64,000 bases of DNA from Ruegeria sp. THAF33 (GTDB lineage: Bacteria > Pseudomonadota > Alphaproteobacteria > Rhodobacterales > Rhodobacteraceae): the NCBI RefSeq assembly GCF_009363615.1, contig NZ_CP045384.1, positions 2,602,501-2,666,500 on the forward strand, read 5' to 3'. The translations under genes were made by a program, and so were the position numbers. Under the pieces are notes generated by a model. The model did not search any database. It had not been told where the DNA came from and saw nothing but the letters and a program-made list of their open reading frames with translations. Numbering within the stretch: position 1 is the first letter of the stretch; every line of letters begins with the position of its first letter. This document shows positions 20,635 to 29,809 of this stretch, piece after piece.

Positions 20635-21495
20635 TCAGATCGCGGCCTTTCGGCTTTCATCCAGGTAAATTTCACGAAGGCGTTTGGCAATCGGACCGGG
20701 TGTACCATCACCCAGCGTGACTCCGTCGATTTCCACTACCGGCATCACGAAGGCACTGGCCGAGGTCGTGAACGCCTCATCAGCCTCTTTGGCTTCGTCG
20801 ATGGTAAACAGCCGCTCTTCAACTTCCATCTGTGCTTCGGCTGCCATGCGCAGCACGGCCTTGCGAGTGATCCCGTGCAGGATGTCGTTGGACAGCGGGC
20901 GGGTCACGATCTTGCCGTTCTTGACGAAATAGGCGTTGTTGCTGGTGCCCTCGGTCACAAAGCCGTCCTCGACCAGCCATGCATCGTCGCAGCCCGCTTT
21001 CTTGGCCATCATCTTGCCCATCGAAGGGTAAAGCAGTTGCACGGTTTTGATGTCGCGGCGACCCCAACGGATGTCCTCGATCGAGATGATCTTGGCACCT
21101 TTCCGTGCCGCCGGGCTGTCAGCCAGCCCGGGCTTGTTCTGGGTGAACAGAACGAGGCTTGGCTTGGTATCGGCCGAAGGGAAGACAAAATCCCGGTCAC
21201 CGTCGCTGCCGCGCGAAACCTGAAGGTAGACCAGGCCCTCTTCTATGCCGTTCAGATCAACCAGCTTGCGGTGGATTTCCAGCAGCTCTTCCTTGGTGCA
21301 GGGCTCGGCCATCTCCAGCTCGTCCAGAGACCGCTTCAGGCGCACCGCGTGGCCCTCGAAATCGATCAGCTTGCCATCCAGTACACTGGTCACTTCGTAA
21401 ACCGCGTCTGCAAACAGGAAGCCACGGTCAAAGATAGATACCTTGGCCTCGGTCTCGGGCAGGTATTCGCCATTTACATAAACGGTACGGGTCAT
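20635..21495 (-). CDS. D-amino acid aminotransferase (class IV)
   Basis: A 286-residue fold-type IV PLP enzyme starting MTRTVYVNGEYLPETEAKVS at the ATG at 21495. It has SIFDRGFLFADAVYEVTSV, the PLP lysine in IKTVQLLYPSMGKMMAKK and the phosphate-binding EGTSNNAYFVKNGKI. D-amino acid transaminases interconvert D-alanine and D-glutamate with their keto acids. It is 10 bases from the dgcA stop on the same strand, so it may channel D-amino acid nitrogen in this small cluster. A branched-chain transaminase is a less likely alternative. Confidence 0.88.
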   Translation of the reverse strand: MTRTVYVNGEYLPETEAKVSIFDRGFLFADAVYEVTSVLDGKLIDFEGHAVRLKRSLDELEMAEPCTKEELLEIHRKLVDLNGIEEGLVYLQVSRGSDGDRDFVFPSADTKPSLVLFTQNKPGLADSPAARKGAKIISIEDIRWGRRDIKTVQLLYPSMGKMMAKKAGCDDAWLVEDGFVTEGTSNNAYFVKNGKIVTRPLSNDILHGITRKAVLRMAAEAQMEVEERLFTIDEAKEADEAFTTSASAFVMPVVEIDGVTLGDGTPGPIAKRLREIYLDESRKAAI

Positions 21496-21505
21496 GTTTG
21501 TCTCC

Positions 21506-22471
21506 TCAGCCCCAGAGCGCCGCTTCGGGCGGGTGAACTCCGGCGTCGTCAAAAATCAGCGGGGTGTCGCGGTCTTCGGCCAACAGAAGCGGTCCGTCAA
21601 GGTCCGTCACCATCGCACCCTGCGCCAACAGTGTCGCGGGCGCCATGGCAAGCGAACTGCCAACCATGCAGCCGACCATGATGCCATACCCTTCCACGAT
21701 TGCGGCTTTGCGCAGTTCAAGCGCCTCGGTCAGGCCACCGGTCTTGTCGAGTTTGATGTTGATGACATCGTATTTCCCCTTCAGCCCGGGCAGGCTGGCG
21801 CGATCATGGCAGGACTCGTCGGCGCAGACGGGCACCGGGCGGTCCATTCCGATCAAAGCGTCGTCGTCACCGGCCGGCAATGGCTGCTCGACCAGCGCTA
21901 CGCCCAAACGCACCAGATGCGGGGCGAGGTCGGCGTAAACCTCGGCCGACCAGCCTTCGTTCGCATCCACGATGATCCTGGCGTTCGGAGCACCGGCGCG
22001 CACGGCCTCGAGCCGGGGCATGTCATCTGGCGTGCCCAGCTTGATCTTCAGAAGCGGGCGGTGCGCGTTCTCGGCCGCCTGAGACTGCATTGCCTCCGGA
22101 GTACCCAGCGACAGAGTATAGGCCGTGATCTCGGGTCCGGGCACCGGCAGGCCCGCCAAATCCCAGGCGCGCTTACCCGCGCGCTTGCTTTCCAGATCCC
22201 ACAAAGCACAATCCACGGCGTTCCGGGCGGCACCGGCAGGCAGCAGATCCATCAGCGACCGGCGGCTGAACTCAGCAGGCAGACCGGCGATCTCGGCCTC
22301 GACCGACTCGAGCGTTTCGTCATAACGCGCATAAGGAACGCATTCGCCCCAGCCCTGATGCTTTCCGTCCGACACCCGCACCGTCAGCACCTTTGCTTCG
22401 GTCCGTGACCCGCGCGAAATGGTAAACACCTGCGCCAACTGAAACACATCGCGAGAGACTTCTATCTGCAC
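21506..22471 (-). CDS. dgcA: N-acetyl-D-glutamate racemase / dipeptide epimerase (enolase superfamily)
   Basis: The 321-residue product is an enolase-superfamily racemase/epimerase: lysine motif LLKIKLGTPDD, metal ligands in IIVDANEGWS, VALVEQPLP and PVCADESCHD, and the second catalytic lysine in VINIKLDKTGGL. Relatives are annotated L-Ala-D/L-Glu epimerase. With the adjacent DUF1611 gene it matches the DgcN-DgcA pair, in which DgcA racemises N-acetyl-D-glutamate. The pair context makes the racemase reading more likely here. Confidence 0.85.
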   Translation of the reverse strand: MQIEVSRDVFQLAQVFTISRGSRTEAKVLTVRVSDGKHQGWGECVPYARYDETLESVEAEIAGLPAEFSRRSLMDLLPAGAARNAVDCALWDLESKRAGKRAWDLAGLPVPGPEITAYTLSLGTPEAMQSQAAENAHRPLLKIKLGTPDDMPRLEAVRAGAPNARIIVDANEGWSAEVYADLAPHLVRLGVALVEQPLPAGDDDALIGMDRPVPVCADESCHDRASLPGLKGKYDVINIKLDKTGGLTEALELRKAAIVEGYGIMVGCMVGSSLAMAPATLLAQGAMVTDLDGPLLLAEDRDTPLIFDDAGVHPPEAALWG

Positions 22472-22546
22472 GCACCTGCTCCTTCATCTTTTCCCAAATA
22501 CTCCCGCCAGAGGCGGAACCGGCCCGCCACCGGCGGGCCGGTTGGA

Positions 22547-23557
22547 TCACATCGCGGCCAGCGCGTCCACCAACTTGCCCGAGCCGAACCGGAACGGATC
22601 GGTCGCCGGCAGCCCCATATCTGCTTCGATCTTGGCCAGATATGCTGTCGCGTCCTCTTCGGACATGTGCTGGGTGTTGACCGAAACGCCGACGACCTGA
22701 CAATCGGGGTTCGCCACTTTGGCCAGGGCCAGCGCGGTGTCGCGCAGGGTTTCGAGCGTCGGCAGCTGATAGGTCGGCAGACCGCGCATGTGCGCGCGGG
22801 TCGGTTCATGGCTCAGGATCAGCGCGTCGGGCTGGCCGCCGTGAATCAGCGCCATAGTCACGCCGGAATAGGACACATGGAACAGCGATCCCTGACCTTC
22901 GATCAGATCCCAGTGGTCGTCATCGTTGTCCGGTGTCAGCCATTCGATCGAGCCGGCCATGAAATCCGCAACAACGGCGTCCAGCGGCACGCCATCGCCG
23001 GTGATCAGAATGCCCGTCTGGCCGGTCGCGCGGAAGGTCGACTTCATACCACGGTTGCGCATTTCGGCATCCATCGCCATTGCAGTGTACATCTTGCCCA
23101 CAGAGCAGTCGGTGCCGACGGCCAGACAACGTTTGCCCCTGCGCTTGATCCCGTTGGCGATCGGGTAATCAACCTCGGGTACACGCACGTCGTGCAGCTT
23201 TCGCCCCGTTGCTTCGGCCACCGCCACCAGATCGGGCTCGTCGCGCAACAGGTTGTGCAGGCCAGAGGCCAGGTCAAACCCTTCCTCAAGCGCCATGACC
23301 AGAACCTTTTTCCATTCCTGGCTGATGACGCCGCCACGGTTGGCGACACCGATAACCAGCGTTTTTGCGCCGGCCGCTTTGGCCTCGGTCAGGGTCATAT
23401 CCTTCAGGCCCAGATCAGCCTTGCAGCCGTCCATACGATATTGACCGACGGCGTTTTCCGGGCGCCAATCCTTGATGCCCACAGCCACTTTGGCCGCCAA
23501 TTGGTCGGGCGCATCGCCCAAAAACAGCAGGTACGGTGTCTCGATCATTGCGGTCAC
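22547..23557 (-). CDS. dgcN: D-glutamate N-acetyltransferase DgcN (DUF1611)
   Basis: A 336-residue DUF1611-family protein with an N-terminal Rossmann-like part (ETPYLLFLGDAPDQLAAKVA) and a P-loop-like segment LAVGTDCSVGKMYTA. DgcN proteins acetylate D-glutamate so that DgcA can racemise it to N-acetyl-L-glutamate, a peptidoglycan-derived D-glutamate salvage route described in marine bacteria. It is first in the dgcN-dgcA-transaminase gene run. Confidence 0.85.
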   Translation of the reverse strand: MTAMIETPYLLFLGDAPDQLAAKVAVGIKDWRPENAVGQYRMDGCKADLGLKDMTLTEAKAAGAKTLVIGVANRGGVISQEWKKVLVMALEEGFDLASGLHNLLRDEPDLVAVAEATGRKLHDVRVPEVDYPIANGIKRRGKRCLAVGTDCSVGKMYTAMAMDAEMRNRGMKSTFRATGQTGILITGDGVPLDAVVADFMAGSIEWLTPDNDDDHWDLIEGQGSLFHVSYSGVTMALIHGGQPDALILSHEPTRAHMRGLPTYQLPTLETLRDTALALAKVANPDCQVVGVSVNTQHMSEEDATAYLAKIEADMGLPATDPFRFGSGKLVDALAAM

Positions 23558-23843
23558 TCCTTTGATTCCGGCCCAAGCTAGAGAAGCGTTTAAACGAGCG
23601 TTTCGCGTTTTGATCCGCCCAACACGGCGGGTACGCGAGTTTCTTGCACCATTGACACAAAAGGCGCAAAATTATTCGAAGTTTCCAAAGTGATTAAACT
23701 TTAATCACCACTTCCCAGCCGCTGGCACGCAGCATTCTGCAACCGCATTGCCGCAGATGCACAATCTCCCTTGCGCCAGGTTGCGCAATTTAATACCTCA
23801 TTGGGCGAGAAAATCGCAATTTCATTACCCACACGAGGTCCAG

Positions 23844-24806
23844 ATGAGCTTTCGCATCCAACCCGCCGCGCCTGCACGACCCAATCGCTGCCAACTGTTT
23901 GGTCCGGGATCGAATACCAAACTGTTCCCGAAAATGGCAGCTTCTGCTGCGGATGTGATCAACCTTGACCTCGAGGATTCGGTTGCGCCTTCGGACAAGG
24001 ACATCGCCCGCGCCAATGTCATCGAAGCCCTGAACACTGTTGATTGGGGCAGCAAATACATGTCCGTTCGCATCAACGGATTGGATACCCCCTATTGGTA
24101 TCGTGACGTTGTCGACGTGTTGGAGCAGGCAGGCGACCGTCTGGACCAGATCATGATTCCCAAAGTCGGCTGCGCATCGGATGTCTATGCCGTGGATGCC
24201 CTTGTCACCGCCATTGAACGCGCCAAGGGCCGGACCAAACCTATCAGCTTCGAGGTCATTATCGAATCCGCTGCCGGTATCGCGCATGTGGAAGAGATCG
24301 CAGCCTCCTCTCCCCGTTTGCAGGCCATGAGCCTTGGGGCCGCAGATTTTGCGGCCTCGATGGGGATGCAGACTACAGGCATCGGCGGCACACAGGAAAA
24401 CTACTATATGCTGCGTGACGGCGAAAAACACTGGTCTGACCCGTGGCACTGGGCCCAAGCCGCCATCGTTGCAGCGTGCCGCACCCATGGGGTGCTGCCA
24501 GTGGATGGGCCATTCGGGGATTTCAGCGATGATGAAGGGTACATCGCTCAGGCGAAACGCTCGGCGACGCTGGGCATGGTCGGCAAATGGGCGATCCATC
24601 CCAAGCAGATTGCACTGGCCAATCAGGTCTTTACCCCGTCGGATGAGGCCGTTTCCGAGGCCCGCGAAATCCTGGCCGCAATGGAACAGGCCAAAGCAAA
24701 CGGTGAGGGCGCAACCGTCTATAAAGGGCGTCTTGTCGACATCGCCTCAATCAAGCAGGCCGAAGTCATCGTGGCGCAGGCCGAACTGATTGCGGCGGGC
24801 AGCTAA
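23844..24806 (+). CDS. mcl1: L-malyl-CoA/beta-methylmalyl-CoA lyase
   Basis: The 320-residue product starts at the ATG at 23844 behind a GAGG site. It is a CitE-like TIM-barrel lyase with ADVINLDLEDSVAPSDKD, the Mg-binding Glu in FEVIIESAAGI and the GAADFAASMGMQ loop. Mcl1 cleaves malyl-CoA and beta-methylmalyl-CoA to glyoxylate plus acetyl- or propionyl-CoA in the ethylmalonyl-CoA pathway, used by roseobacters for acetate-unit assimilation. Length and motifs fit Mcl1. A hairpin shared with the convergent next gene follows. Confidence 0.93.
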   Translation: MSFRIQPAAPARPNRCQLFGPGSNTKLFPKMAASAADVINLDLEDSVAPSDKDIARANVIEALNTVDWGSKYMSVRINGLDTPYWYRDVVDVLEQAGDRLDQIMIPKVGCASDVYAVDALVTAIERAKGRTKPISFEVIIESAAGIAHVEEIAASSPRLQAMSLGAADFAASMGMQTTGIGGTQENYYMLRDGEKHWSDPWHWAQAAIVAACRTHGVLPVDGPFGDFSDDEGYIAQAKRSATLGMVGKWAIHPKQIALANQVFTPSDEAVSEAREILAAMEQAKANGEGATVYKGRLVDIASIKQAEVIVAQAELIAAGS

Positions 24807-24815
24807 GCCCCCAAA

Positions 24816-24841
24816 AAAGGGCGCTCGATCGAGCGCCCTTT
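24816..24841. terminator. Bidirectional terminator between mcl1 and the PA14-like gene
   Basis: A near-continuous 26-bp palindrome with A tract on the left and T tract on the right, so it can end transcription from both convergent genes. Confidence 0.85.
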
Positions 24842-24851
24842 CATGAATTCT

Positions 24852-25430
24852 TCAACGGCCAAAAACGTCATTGGGCGTCCATGTGAAGCGTTCCCCCTTC
24901 TTTCCTGACTTCATCATCAGGCAAGAGGTTCCCAGTTTCTGGAAATAGACGATCTTCAGTGGATACCAACCCGCCTTGGGCACTTCCACTTCGGTGCGTT
25001 GATTGGCTTCACAGCCCTGAATGCCATTTACCCGGCCAATCTGCTGACCGCCAACCCAAGCCTCTATCCCGTCATTCGACCACGTTTCCAGCTCGTAAAC
25101 GCCAGGTGAGTCAAAGCGCATATAGCCTGTGACCTCGGCGGCAACGTTGTAGGCCTGGTCGAAGGTCAAGACATCCTCACCTTTGCTAGTGTCCCTGTAA
25201 TCCAACCCGCGCAACGGTTTTCCGGGCTTCGCCTTAGACAGCATGCTTTTTGCCTGGCTCAGATCCCGTATCTTCTTGTGTTGATTGCCTGTACCTAAGT
25301 ATTTGACATTCAAACCCGCCTTCGGAGACGGCTGTGGATTGGCAGGTTGCAGTTTCAGCGGGGCAGACAAAGCGGCCCCGGCAATGACCGACATGGCAAC
25401 TGCGGTCGCCACTGTTCGAACGAGTTTCAT
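24852..25430 (-). CDS. PA14-domain-like secreted protein
   Basis: A 192-residue protein with a signal peptide (about residues 1-22, ending ALSA). The rest has the features of a PA14-type beta barrel: LNVKYLG, then TGYMRFDSPGVYELETWSND, GIEAWVGGQQIGR and WYPLKIVYFQK. PA14 domains usually bind carbohydrate. The protein has two Cys residues that could form a disulphide (GCEAN and TSCLM). The physiological ligand is unknown. It stands alone. Confidence 0.7.
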   Translation of the reverse strand: MKLVRTVATAVAMSVIAGAALSAPLKLQPANPQPSPKAGLNVKYLGTGNQHKKIRDLSQAKSMLSKAKPGKPLRGLDYRDTSKGEDVLTFDQAYNVAAEVTGYMRFDSPGVYELETWSNDGIEAWVGGQQIGRVNGIQGCEANQRTEVEVPKAGWYPLKIVYFQKLGTSCLMMKSGKKGERFTWTPNDVFGR

Positions 25431-25549
25431 CGTAATCTCCCTGTTTGCGTGCCGTTTTGGCTGGGCGTATCCCCTGGCAGCGTCATTACAAAGACACTAG
25501 GCCCTGAAAATTTGCGCTGCAAGAGAGTGTGGCTTCACATTTCCAGTGG

Positions 25550-26002
25550 CTACGCACGCAGATCCTTGGGTGACCCCATGACCACATAGGATGTGATCGA
25601 CGTGACATGAGGCAGCGTTCCCAGCACCTCGGTATGGAAGGTCTTGTAGGACGGCAGATCGGCGCATTCGACGCGCAGCAGGTATTCGATCGTACCGGTG
25701 ATGTTGTGGCATTCGACCACTTCAGGGGCTTGTTGCAGGGCACGCTCAAACCCCTCCTGCGCCGCTTTCGTGTGTTCACCAAGACCGACCCCGATATAGG
25801 CGACAAAGCCGACACCCATCGCGGCCGGGTTCAGAACCGCACGATAACCGGTGATCACGCCGGCCTTTTCCAACTCTTGAACGCGACGCAGGCAGGCGGA
25901 CGGAGACAGCGCGACCCGTTCGGCCAATTCCAGATTGCTGATGCGCCCATCGCGGGTCAGTTCCTGCAATATCTGGCGATTTATCTGATCATTCTTCATC
26001 AT
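25550..26002 (-). CDS. Lrp/AsnC family transcriptional regulator
   Basis: The 150-residue protein has the Lrp winged helix (LQELTRDGRISNLELAERV, SACLRRVQELEKAGVITGY) and an AsnC effector domain ending SITSYVVMGSPKDLRA. It is divergent from a LysE-type exporter with 73 bases between starts, the classic arrangement in which Lrp-type proteins sense an amino acid and turn on its export. Confidence 0.92.
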   Translation of the reverse strand: MMKNDQINRQILQELTRDGRISNLELAERVALSPSACLRRVQELEKAGVITGYRAVLNPAAMGVGFVAYIGVGLGEHTKAAQEGFERALQQAPEVVECHNITGTIEYLLRVECADLPSYKTFHTEVLGTLPHVTSITSYVVMGSPKDLRA

Positions 26003-26075
26003 AAGTTGCAGAAATAGCGGAAACGCGCACGAAAAAGCAATTTCATTTGCTGCCGGTCAGACGATACTTCGCAGC

Positions 26076-26672
26076 ATGACTTACGACATCCTTCTGGCGC
26101 TCATCGCTTTTGCCTTCGTGACATCCATTACGCCCGGGCCGAACAATCTGATGCTGATGGCATCGGGTGCGAATTTCGGCTTTCGGCGTTCGATCCCGCA
26201 TATGCTGGGCATTGGCCTTGGCTTCACGCTCATGGTGCTGCTGGTCGGTGCAGGGCTGGTTCAGGTCTTTGACCGGTACCCGGTCAGCTATTCAGTGCTG
26301 AAGGTCGTGTCGGTGATCTATCTGCTCTATCTGGCATGGAAGATCGCGCATGCCGCGCCAGCCACAGGCGATTTGGCAGCGGGGACGCCCATGACGTTTC
26401 TGCAAGCCGCCGCCTTTCAGTGGGTGAACCCCAAAGCCTGGGCCATGGCCCTGACCGCCACAACCGCTTACACGCCCAGCCAGACCCTGCATGCGATTGC
26501 GCTTGTGGCGTTGGTTTTCGGGGCGGTCAACCTGCCATCGGTGAGCACATGGACCTTTCTAGGACAGCAGATGTCGCGGGTGCTGACGAACCCGCGCAGG
26601 CTGGTTGCGTTCAACTGGACAATGGCGGTGCTGCTTGTGGCCTCGCTCTATCCCGTTCTCTGGCCCAGTTGA
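26076..26672 (+). CDS. LysE/RhtB family amino acid exporter
   Basis: A 198-residue membrane protein with about six hydrophobic helices and the family motif TSITPGPNNLMLMASGANFGF near the N-terminus. It exports amino acids such as threonine, homoserine or lysine across the inner membrane. The partner regulator is the divergent Lrp gene. The specific substrate cannot be read from the sequence. Confidence 0.92.
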   Translation: MTYDILLALIAFAFVTSITPGPNNLMLMASGANFGFRRSIPHMLGIGLGFTLMVLLVGAGLVQVFDRYPVSYSVLKVVSVIYLLYLAWKIAHAAPATGDLAAGTPMTFLQAAAFQWVNPKAWAMALTATTAYTPSQTLHAIALVALVFGAVNLPSVSTWTFLGQQMSRVLTNPRRLVAFNWTMAVLLVASLYPVLWPS

Positions 26673-26818
26673 CCCAGACAGGTTTCGGCCAACATATCCT
26701 CGGGCGCGGTGTCGGGTGGGTACAGGGTCAGACGCCGCGTTAGATTGTCGTGGGTGCAGGCCAGAGCGCGCAGCGCGGGGTCTTTCTTGGCGGCGGCCAT
26801 CAGTATCCGATTTTCCAT
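26648..26818 (-). CDS. Small hypothetical protein (56 aa)
   Basis: An open frame of 56 codons from the ATG at 26818 to a TAG at 26648, starting MENRILMAAAKKDPALRALA and ending ETCLGQLGQRTG. Codons are GC-rich at third positions like the neighbours. It overlaps the 3' end of lysE by 25 bases tail to tail. No strong ribosome site precedes it, and no family is recognised, so it may be a remnant. Confidence 0.35.
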   Translation of the reverse strand: MENRILMAAAKKDPALRALACTHDNLTRRLTLYPPDTAPEDMLAETCLGQLGQRTG

Positions 26819-26921
26819 TCACCCATCTGAAATCGAACATCTTCACCACTCGGATCTTGCCGAGTTGCATCCGGAGCACCGTCAGGCCATATAGCAGGGA
26901 ACTTTCGCGTTGAGAGGCGTC

Positions 26922-27884
26922 ATGACCCAGTATCTGGATTTCGAAAAACCGCTGGCTGAAATTGAAGGCAAGGCTGAAGAGCTGCGTGCGTTGGCCCGAA
27001 CCAACGAAGAGATGGACGTAACCGAAGAAGCCGCCGCGTTGGACGCCAAAGCCGCCAAGCTTCTGGATGAGCTTTACGCCGACCTGACCCCATGGCGGAA
27101 ATGCCAGGTCGCCCGCCACCCGGAACGCCCGCATTGCAGCGATTACGTCGATGCCCTGTTCACCGAATTCACCCCTTTGGCCGGAGATCGCAATTTTGCC
27201 GATGATCTGGCCGTGATCGGCGGGCTTGCACGTTTCAACGATCAACCCGTCATGGTGATCGGCCATGAAAAAGGCAGCGATACAAAATCGCGGATCGAAC
27301 GCAATTTCGGCATGGCCCGTCCCGAAGGCTATCGCAAGGCAGTCCGCCTGATGGAGATGGCCGGTCGGTTTGGCCTACCGGTGATCACTCTGATCGATAC
27401 CGCCGGCGCCTATCCCGGCAAAGGCGCCGAGGAACGCGGTCAGTCCGAAGCGATTGCCCGGTCGACCCAGATGTGTCTGAAGATCGGCGTGCCCCTGGTG
27501 TCGGTCATCATCGGCGAAGGCGGCTCGGGCGGGGCCGTGGCCTTTGCTACCGCCAACCGCGTGGCAATGCTGGAACACTCGGTCTATTCGGTGATCTCGC
27601 CGGAAGGTTGCGCATCGATCCTTTGGAAAGATGCAGAAAAGATGCGTGAAGCGGCCGAGGCGCTGCGTCTGACCGCTCAGGATCTTCACAAGCTTGGCGT
27701 TTGCGACCGGATCATCCCTGAACCCAAGGGCGGCGCGCATCGCGATCGTCCGGCCGCTGTCGAAGCTGTTCGCGCGGCTCTTACCGATATGCTGGCGGAA
27801 CTGGACGGCAAAGACGCGGCGACCCTGATACAGGACCGCCGTCAAAAATTCCTCGACATCGGCTCGAAAGGGTTGGCGGCTTAA
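26922..27884 (+). CDS. accA: Acetyl-CoA carboxylase carboxyltransferase subunit alpha
   Basis: AccA with AccD transfers the carboxyl group from carboxybiotin to acetyl-CoA, forming malonyl-CoA for fatty acid synthesis. The 320-residue product starts at the ATG at 26922 behind GAGAGG and shows [57 protein letters not shown] and [14 protein letters not shown], all family landmarks. It stands alone, as is usual, and is convergent with the transglycosylase gene. Confidence 0.96.
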   Translation: MTQYLDFEKPLAEIEGKAEELRALARTNEEMDVTEEAAALDAKAAKLLDELYADLTPWRKCQVARHPERPHCSDYVDALFTEFTPLAGDRNFADDLAVIGGLARFNDQPVMVIGHEKGSDTKSRIERNFGMARPEGYRKAVRLMEMAGRFGLPVITLIDTAGAYPGKGAEERGQSEAIARSTQMCLKIGVPLVSVIIGEGGSGGAVAFATANRVAMLEHSVYSVISPEGCASILWKDAEKMREAAEALRLTAQDLHKLGVCDRIIPEPKGGAHRDRPAAVEAVRAALTDMLAELDGKDAATLIQDRRQKFLDIGSKGLAA

Positions 27885-27887
27885 CCG

Positions 27888-29018
27888 TCAGCCGCCCAAC
27901 CTGCGCAACAACGCAACCGAAGGTTCTCCGGTGACCGCCAGGCCATTGGCGCTTTGATACGCGCTGATGGCAGACGTCGTGTTTTTGCCGATCACCCCAT
28001 CCGCGCCTTTCGTATCATACCCTTGGGATGTCAGCCGCCGTTGCAATTCCTTGCGGTCGTCCAATGTCAGACCGTTTTCATCTGGCCCGAACGAGGCCTG
28101 AAACGGCGCGCCACTGGCGATTCTGTCCGCCAGATGACCGACCCCGATCGCGTAACTGTCCGAATTGTTATAGCGCTTGATGACCTGAAAATTGCGGAAG
28201 ACGGCAATGCGCGGCCCGGGTTTCTGTGGTTGCAGCACGGCGACCGGTGTACCGGAAACGGTTCCGACCTCGCCCCCCCAAGGCTGCCCCCGCACCCAGC
28301 CTGCGCGCGACAGGTAAGCAGCGGTCGAAGCCAGCGAATCCGTCGGATCGTCCGACCAGATATCGCGCCGCCCGTCGCCGGTGAAATCCACGGCATAGGC
28401 AAGGTAGGAGGTTGGAATGAATTGCGTGTGCCCCATCGCACCGGCCCAGCTGCCGGTCATCTTGTCAGGCGTGGTGTCACCATTCTGAAGAATCTTGAGC
28501 GCCGCGATCAACTGGCTTTCAAAGAACTGACCACGCCGCCCGTCATAGGCCAGCGTCGACAGAGCTGATACAACGGGCACATCGCCCCGACGCGCGCCAT
28601 AGCGGCTTTCCAGCCCCCACACTGCAACGACGATTTCCTTGTCTACCCCGTACTGCGCCTCGATCTGCGACAGCGTCCCGTTGTATTGCCGCAGCATCTT
28701 CTGGCCGGTGCTGATCCGTTCGTCCGAGGCGGCAATGGCCAGGTAGTCTTCGAGCGAACGCTTGAACTCTACCTGATTGCGGTCACGCTCGATCACATCG
28801 GGCAGATACCCTGCACCCTGAAAGGCGCGGTCAATCGTGGATTGTGAAATTCCCTGCGATGCCGCCCTGCCCTTGAATCCGGCAACCCAGGCATCCCAAC
28901 CCGCGTTGGGAACAGCCCGCATACGCGATGCAGGCGCGCTGGATGGCGCACCGCCACCCGTGCAGGCGGCCAACAATGTTGATCCAAGGCAAATGGAAAA
29001 AGTCCGTCGAGTGATCAT
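27888..29018 (-). CDS. Lytic murein transglycosylase (MltB type) with peptidoglycan-binding domain
   Basis: A 376-residue lipoprotein with lipobox LLAAC at about residue 15-19. The catalytic glutamate lies in VVAVWGLESRYGARRGD. MGHTQFIPTSYLAYAVDFTGDGRRDIW is the MltB family core, interrupted here into shorter recognisable parts. A C-terminal PG_binding_1 domain (about 315-376, GADGVIGKNTTSAISAYQ) follows. It cleaves glycan strands to 1,6-anhydromuropeptides at the outer membrane inner face. Confidence 0.9.
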   Translation of the reverse strand: MITRRTFSICLGSTLLAACTGGGAPSSAPASRMRAVPNAGWDAWVAGFKGRAASQGISQSTIDRAFQGAGYLPDVIERDRNQVEFKRSLEDYLAIAASDERISTGQKMLRQYNGTLSQIEAQYGVDKEIVVAVWGLESRYGARRGDVPVVSALSTLAYDGRRGQFFESQLIAALKILQNGDTTPDKMTGSWAGAMGHTQFIPTSYLAYAVDFTGDGRRDIWSDDPTDSLASTAAYLSRAGWVRGQPWGGEVGTVSGTPVAVLQPQKPGPRIAVFRNFQVIKRYNNSDSYAIGVGHLADRIASGAPFQASFGPDENGLTLDDRKELQRRLTSQGYDTKGADGVIGKNTTSAISAYQSANGLAVTGEPSVALLRRLGG

Positions 29019-29131
29019 GGCTGTGGTCTGCTCTTGTTTGTGATTTGCATCAAGAGTAACCCAGTCGGGTTGAACAGGCCAGAACGGTGAAACCTTGCGC
29101 AGTGGGCGCGGGAATGTCGGCGGGATGCCGC

Positions 29132-29779
29132 TCAGCTCACCAGCAAGCGCAATCCCTGCGTCACGTCCGAACGGACCGCCAGGCGCAAGCCCGGTTCGTC
29201 CCCGGCCTTGAGGGCAGCAATGATCAGCTTGTGATAATGCGGTGGCTCAGTGCGCCTGAGACGCCCGTAAAGCGCCCTCATCGTCGGCCCGAGTTGCAGC
29301 CAGACCGTTTCGGCAATGGCCAGCATCGCGGGCGCCTGAGCCCGCAGGTAAAGGGTGCGGTGAAATTCCAGATTTGAACGGATGTACCCAACCGCGTCCC
29401 GCTTGGTCACCATCTCGGCAACGGTCATGTTGATGGTCTGCAACCGGTCGATAAGCGCAATATGCGCCCGGGGCAAAGCCCGGCTGGCCAGCTCGACTTC
29501 CAGCAACGCGCGCAACGCCGCCAATTCCTCAATCCGGTCGTTGGTCAATTCAGGTGTCGAGACCCGGCCGGAATTGGAAAGGAACAATGCCCCCTCGGCG
29601 GCCAGACGGCGCACGGCCTCTCGCGCCGGGGTCATCGAGACGCCGAATTCCTTGCCGATGCCACGCAAGGTCAGCGCCTGTCCCGGCGCCATCTCACCAT
29701 GCATGATTCGAGACCTCAGGGCCCGATAAACCCGGTCATGAGTGGCAGTTTGGGTGTCAGACGGGCGTGCGCTCAACAT
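29132..29779 (-). CDS. GntR family transcriptional regulator (FCD subfamily)
   Basis: The 215-residue protein has an N-terminal winged helix (VYRALRSRIMHGEMAPGQAL, LRGIGKEFGVSMTPAREAVRRLAAEGAL as family landmarks) and an all-helical FCD ligand-binding domain with the metal-binding His in EFHRTLY. It would repress a catabolic gene set in response to an organic acid. No obvious target adjoins it, so the target is unknown. Confidence 0.9.
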   Translation of the reverse strand: MLSARPSDTQTATHDRVYRALRSRIMHGEMAPGQALTLRGIGKEFGVSMTPAREAVRRLAAEGALFLSNSGRVSTPELTNDRIEELAALRALLEVELASRALPRAHIALIDRLQTINMTVAEMVTKRDAVGYIRSNLEFHRTLYLRAQAPAMLAIAETVWLQLGPTMRALYGRLRRTEPPHYHKLIIAALKAGDEPGLRLAVRSDVTQGLRLLVS

Positions 29780-29809
29780 CCGCTTATGTGATCACAAAAC
29801 AGCGCAAGG

